Source of the DNA: Phycisphaerales bacterium
GTDB taxonomy: Bacteria; Planctomycetota; Phycisphaerae; UBA1845
DNA: 49,066 nucleotides
Direction: 5' to 3'
Assembly (NCBI GenBank): GCA_020350565.1
Contig: CP070718.1
Coordinates: 1,767,813-1,816,878, forward strand
In this document: positions 45,865 through 49,066 of the stretch, piece by piece
How the letters are laid out: every line of letters begins with the position of its first letter
Position numbering within the stretch: the stretch's first letter is position 1
Translations under genes and position numbers: made by a program
The notes under the pieces: generated by a model
The model's input: the letters and a program-made list of their open reading frames with translations, nothing else
Told to the model about the DNA's origin: nothing
The model's database searches: none

Positions 45865-47076
45865 CTATCGATTCAGCAGTTCCTTTAACAGGTCCTCGAA
45901 CGAGCGTTTCAGTGTCTCATATTCCTCGCCTGTTGCCGGGCCCGAGAAACCGGAGTGAACGGCTCTGACGGTGCCTTCGGCATCCAAAAACACCGAAGTG
46001 GGGTAAGCTTTGAAATCCTTCAGAAACGGCAGTTTCGCAGTGGCCACCCCGGGCTCCGCGCGACCGGCCAAGAACATCGGGTACTTGACGCCGTGATGCT
46101 TCATGAATGTCCGCACCTGACGAGCATCACGCTGCTGCTCGCCTGAAAGCTCGAATGCCAGCCCAATGATCCTCAAACCCTTGGCGCGATATTTCTCATC
46201 CAGCCCCACCAGGTAACGCGTCTCATCGTGGCAGTTGGGGCACCATGTACCGAACACTTGCAGAATCAAAGCCTTGCCGCCCTCCGCTTCCGTCGCCAGC
46301 GATGTGGACTTGCCATTCAAATCCGAGAACACGAGCGAACCGAGGTTTGCCTTCGCTGCGTACTGGCCCTTCTCGAAGCCGCTGGGCAATCGGGCTCCGG
46401 GATCGCGCGTCGCGGTCCACGTCTCATGCCACTTGTCGCCGGACCAGAAATCGCCCTCAAGTGAGCCGTCATCTCGCAGTGCGGCCTCGAACAGGAAGGC
46501 GTGCCCGCCGTCGAAGCAGGACAAGGTAAGCCGGTTGCCATGGACGATTCCGGCGATGTGCCCATAGTCGCCAGTCGTCGTCAGGAACGTTCCCTCGATT
46601 GACGTGCCGCCGGGTTCGGTCCTGAAAACGCCGACGACCGGCTCCTCGCTCTGCGAGAAACGAGCGGACCATCGGCCGGAAAACGCCTCAGCGTTGCCCC
46701 CCTTCTCCTCCAGACGCGCTTCTCCCTCCGTCCTGACCGCCCGAAAGGGCATGCTCACCACGCGGCTTCTGCCTTGCTTCCTCCACTCACCGGACAGCGA
46801 TCCGGTGTCGGCATTTCGCTTGGCACGGATCTCCGAGTCGTAGTAGTCAATGGTCAGGACGACATCATCGTCCTCAACGGCGACGCGCGGCACGTCAAAA
46901 CACTGCGAGCCATTGCAGATCGTGGCCGCCCATGCTTCACCCTCTTGTCGAAGCGTCAGATCGAAAGGCAGTTTGCCGCCGGGGGAATCAAGCCACGCGT
47001 CGTACCGCGTCGTTCCCGAGCCCCACGTGCTGGTGACAAGAAGAAGGCTCATCGCTGCAGCCAGACGCTTGCTCAT
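45865..47076 (-). CDS. Exported TlpA-like thioredoxin-fold protein
   Basis: A 403-residue protein with an N-terminal signal peptide (MSKRLAAAMSLLLVTSTWGSG), a ~210-residue beta-rich region (25-225) repeated in strand pattern like a lipocalin or DUF4369-type domain, and a C-terminal thioredoxin/AhpC-TSA domain (~240-400). The redox motif is FGTWCPNCH with Cys279 and Cys282, followed by a KYRAKGLRIIGLAFE segment and the cis-Pro region FLKDFKAYPTSVFLD (Pro at TxxPT position). It should reduce disulfides or peroxides in the periplasm, using electrons from a DsbD-type partner not seen here. AGGAGG 6 nt before the ATG fixes the start. The beta-rich part plus thioredoxin arrangement is common in Planctomycetota and Bacteroidota. 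It is divergent from the small lipoprotein gene. Confidence 0.9.
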   Translation of the reverse strand: MSKRLAAAMSLLLVTSTWGSGTTRYDAWLDSPGGKLPFDLTLRQEGEAWAATICNGSQCFDVPRVAVEDDDVVLTIDYYDSEIRAKRNADTGSLSGEWRKQGRSRVVSMPFRAVRTEGEARLEEKGGNAEAFSGRWSARFSQSEEPVVGVFRTEPGGTSIEGTFLTTTGDYGHIAGIVHGNRLTLSCFDGGHAFLFEAALRDDGSLEGDFWSGDKWHETWTATRDPGARLPSGFEKGQYAAKANLGSLVFSDLNGKSTSLATEAEGGKALILQVFGTWCPNCHDETRYLVGLDEKYRAKGLRIIGLAFELSGEQQRDARQVRTFMKHHGVKYPMFLAGRAEPGVATAKLPFLKDFKAYPTSVFLDAEGTVRAVHSGFSGPATGEEYETLKRSFEDLLKELLNR

Positions 47077-47320
47077 TGCATTCCTCCTATCGCGCCCTTT
47101 TGAAAGATACGCTAGCCCGATCCGCCGTGCCCCGGCAGATTACCCTGGCGACGGTCGCGTTCCAAGTGGCGCGACATCCTGGGACGGACGACTCGCAGAA
47201 ATCCCTTGTGCGAATACGGTGCTCTGTTACACTTCCGCGCGGCGCGGCCACGTGGCGCGGCCGGCCCGTTCAACGGGCATGGATTTCCCATTCTCACATC
47301 CAAGCATAAGGAGCGGTTTA

Positions 47321-47851
47321 ATGAGCGGTCGATCGATCAAGCCCCTTGCATTCACATTTGGGCTTTTGCTCCTCATGGGTTGCAGCTACCTGGGCATCGA
47401 CATGGGTAAGGGACCCGCTCAGGCGCAGCAGGCTGCGGACTGTCTTGTTCGAGTCTGGGTCGATGGCAAGGAGGCACCTTGTGTGGAGGGCTGGCGTGAG
47501 ATCAAGCAGCCGGTCGACACCGATCTTAAGCTGAAGTACGAAATCCCCCACCCAGAGAAGATGGGCGACGTCAAGTCGGTCATGATCAACATCTTCCCCG
47601 ACTTCAACGGGCAGCCTTCCGGGCAGGCGGACTTCATCGTCTTCGCAACGGACACCAATAACCCGGACGCGCAGATGAAGGCCGGCAAGCTCTATGACCT
47701 CAGCAAGAAAATTGAAGAACTGACCTACATGGACGAGAACAGCAAGCGGGTCGACGGCATCAAGCTGAAACCGGGCACCAAGTACTACATGAACTTCGTT
47801 GTCTCCGCGGACCGCAGCGAAACGGCCTCCGTCGTCTTCACGACCAAGTAG
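47321..47851 (+). CDS. Small lipoprotein of unknown function
   Basis: A 176-residue protein. The ATG at 47321 has AAGGAG 7 nt upstream and starts a lipoprotein signal with lipobox LLMGC (Cys21). An open frame extends far upstream but overlaps the divergent gene and lacks these features. The mature part begins with a Gln/Ala-rich stretch, has two Cys (CLVRVWVDGKEAPC) that could form a disulfide, and is predicted beta-rich. It ends with KPGTKYYMNFVVSADRSETASVVFTTK, which looks like an FN3-type strand pair. I do not recognise the family. It is alone, divergent from the TlpA-like gene and convergent with the HAD gene. Confidence 0.85.
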   Translation: MSGRSIKPLAFTFGLLLLMGCSYLGIDMGKGPAQAQQAADCLVRVWVDGKEAPCVEGWREIKQPVDTDLKLKYEIPHPEKMGDVKSVMINIFPDFNGQPSGQADFIVFATDTNNPDAQMKAGKLYDLSKKIEELTYMDENSKRVDGIKLKPGTKYYMNFVVSADRSETASVVFTTK

Positions 47852-47868
47852 CGTTTGTTCACCCACCC

Positions 47869-47925
47869 AGCCCCGGTACCGTATGAGACTTGATTCAGTG
47901 CCCTCAGGTGAACCGTATCGGGGCT
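47869..47925. repeat. Inverted repeat between convergent genes
   Basis: AGCCCCG (47869-47875) and CGGGGCT (47919-47925) are perfect 7-nt arms around 43 nt, filling the gap between the convergent lipoprotein and HAD genes. The second arm overlaps the HAD stop codon. It might act as a two-way transcript end, but no T-run follows. Confidence 0.35.
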
Positions 47926-48622
47926 ACCCTGCGTGCGAGTTGAGCACGGCGGGAAGCTCGGCCAGCGACCGGATCATGTAATCGGGCTTGCTCTTGCCGA
48001 TGTCGTGGACTCGATCATCACGGCAGACCCAGATAGTGGTTATGCCAAGCTTGGAGGCACCCCCCACGTCGCTATGAAGTGAGTCCCCCACGTGGGCCAC
48101 GCGATCCGCAGGCGCGCCCATCCGTTCCAAGGCCTTTTCGAAGATCAAGGGATCAGGCTTGTAGGATCGCACGTCCTCCGAGCAGATGACCTCATCAAAG
48201 TGGAAGCCGTGATGCTCGAGGGCCTGCTCAAGCGGCCTCCTGTCCGCGTTTGACACGCAACAGGTGGGGAGGTCAATGCGGCGCAGGGCCTCCTCCGCCT
48301 CCGGGTGGAGACCCGGACAACGCCAATACCGCTCCAGGGGCGCCACCAGCGGCGCGGGGTCAGCCTCGACGTCATACTCCTTTAGCGTTGCCGCAAGGCT
48401 GATCAGCTCGCATTCGTAAAGCGTTCGGAAGCCCTTGTGGTTGCTCCCCTCGATGGTGGCGAAGAAGACCTCGCCCCAATGGATGGCAAACGCCCGAGCA
48501 TCTATCGGAAGGTTGAGAAGATCGACGATTCTGCGACATGTAGCCTCGACCGCCGCCCGGTCGCCGGCCGCCACCGTGCCGAAAAAATCGATGAACACTG
48601 CATCAAAATGCCGCTTTGCCAC
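47924..48622 (-). CDS. HAD-family hydrolase (phosphatase or dehalogenase-like), GTG start
   Basis: A 232-residue cytoplasmic HAD enzyme. All four motifs are visible: nucleophile Asp12 in FIDFFGT, Ser124 in CVSNAD, Lys155 in SYKPDP and the acidic pair in VGDSLHSD (Asp180, Asp185). Motif I has Phe where phosphatases usually have the second Asp (DxD), which is the pattern of haloacid dehalogenase-type and some epimerase or 5'-nucleotidase-like members, so a phosphatase activity is not certain. The start is a GTG at 48622: GGGAGGAG lies 5-6 nt upstream and the protein then begins just before motif I as in the family. ATG codons at 48640 and further upstream would put the ribosome binding site inside the gene. 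The upstream gap of 170 bp separates it from the divergent aspS. Confidence 0.88.
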   Translation of the reverse strand: MAKRHFDAVFIDFFGTVAAGDRAAVEATCRRIVDLLNLPIDARAFAIHWGEVFFATIEGSNHKGFRTLYECELISLAATLKEYDVEADPAPLVAPLERYWRCPGLHPEAEEALRRIDLPTCCVSNADRRPLEQALEHHGFHFDEVICSEDVRSYKPDPLIFEKALERMGAPADRVAHVGDSLHSDVGGASKLGITTIWVCRDDRVHDIGKSKPDYMIRSLAELPAVLNSHAG

Positions 48623-48792
48623 CCGATCTCCTCCCAACATCCTTTGCGCGAGAGCGAGAAGTATACGGGCGCGGCGCGCGGATGGCCAACCCGGTCCGAT
48701 GTCATTTGGCGATTGCATTTCCCGCGTTCTCCCCCTACAAATGGGCCTCGATTCGAGGGGATGGCAGGAATTCACAACCCGGGAGAAGAGCC

Positions 48793-49066
48793 TTGGCCAT
48801 TGCGTACAACCAGCGAACACATCTGTGCGGCGTCTTGCGTGCGTCCGATGTCGGCAAGAAGGTGACCATGGCCGGCTGGGTCGGCCACGCACGCGATTTC
48901 GGGGGCATGATCTTCGTCGTGTTGCGGGACCACACCGGCGTCACGCAGCTCAAGTTCGACCCTGCGAAAAACGCCGCATCTCACGAAGCGGCCCACGGTC
49001 TGCATAATGAGGACGTGATTGCGATCGTCGGCGAGGTCGTTCACCGCGGCGACAAGGTCAATCCGA
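48793..49066 (+). CDS. aspS: Aspartyl-tRNA synthetase, N-terminal part, TTG start
   Basis: The first 91 codons of a class II tRNA synthetase that charges tRNA-Asp; the rest lies beyond the right edge. The start RTHLCGVLRASDVGKKV followed by MAGWVGHARDFGGMIFVVLRD is the anticodon-binding OB fold that opens bacterial AspS, with the aromatic and GG positions kept. The family start is only reached by a TTG codon at 48793, placed 7 nt after GGGAG. The first in-frame ATG (48868) would delete the beginning of the OB fold. Without the catalytic part it cannot be decided whether it is a discriminating (Asp only) or non-discriminating enzyme that also serves tRNA-Asn. It is divergent from the HAD gene. 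Confidence 0.88.
   Translation, partial: MAIAYNQRTHLCGVLRASDVGKKVTMAGWVGHARDFGGMIFVVLRDHTGVTQLKFDPAKNAASHEAAHGLHNEDVIAIVGEVVHRGDKVNP

Noticed and set aside
46850-47320. Upstream extension of the small lipoprotein frame by 157 codons
   Set aside because: It overlaps the divergent TlpA-like gene, while the ATG at 47321 has an ideal AAGGAG site and begins a lipoprotein signal.

Overview
The window looks like chromosomal DNA of a planctomycete (Planctomycetota), possibly a Phycisphaerae-like lineage. The evidence is the gene mix. There are two Hanks-type kinases with TPR tails, each next to an ECF-like sigma factor. There is a pseudopilin with an H-X9-DG motif. Several very large secreted proteins are built from LamG, Ig-like and FN3 modules and end in a paired EF-hand (dockerin-like) tail. 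The DNA is GC-rich, intergenic regions are long, and there are no insertion sequences, phage genes or CRISPR arrays. Lineage is inferred from gene content only.

Layout. 1-4.1 kb: the start of a secreted protein running off the left edge, a membrane Ser/Thr kinase-TPR protein and a divergent sigma factor. 4.1-6.7 kb: a PafA-type alkaline phosphatase flanked by two diverged copies of a ~104-bp intergenic repeat, plus a short remnant of an outer-membrane transporter-family gene. 6.9-9.6 kb: an M28 peptidase lipoprotein, a YbgC-type thioesterase and an orphan Hpt protein. 9.96 kb: tRNA-Leu(UAA). 10.3-13.7 kb: a BamA-fold outer-membrane protein, a STAS protein and a PilT-like ATPase. 13.7-14.9 kb: a 1.2-kb gap with two inverted repeats.

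14.9-41 kb is dominated by giant exoproteins. They are a 2485-aa LamG/SGNH-hydrolase protein with 957-bp tandem duplications, a 1251-aa Cys-rich repeat protein with a MYXO-CTERM-like tail, a 1240-aa dockerin-tailed protein, and a 1561-aa gingipain-like (C25) protease with a dockerin-like tail. Between the last two lie a translationally coupled sigma factor/kinase pair and a radical SAM-methyltransferase fusion. The two flanking exoproteins share a ~500-residue cassette of four modules in the same order. This 26.7-41.0 kb block is the best candidate for an undescribed functional unit.

41.5-49 kb: a five-domain c-di-GMP protein (receiver lacking its Asp, GGDEF, degenerate receiver, GAF, HD-GYP), a pseudopilin, a TlpA-like thioredoxin protein, a small lipoprotein, a HAD phosphatase with a GTG start, and the 5' end of aspS with a TTG start.

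How the genes may work together (inference): the sigma/kinase pairs probably sense envelope or extracellular conditions and set expression of the surface and secreted proteins. PilT, the pseudopilin, Hpt, STAS and the c-di-GMP protein belong to surface-attachment and signalling functions. PafA, the M28 peptidase, the C25 protease and the SGNH hydrolase fit an extracellular polymer-degrading life style. All product names come from reading motifs in the translated sequence; no database search was possible.
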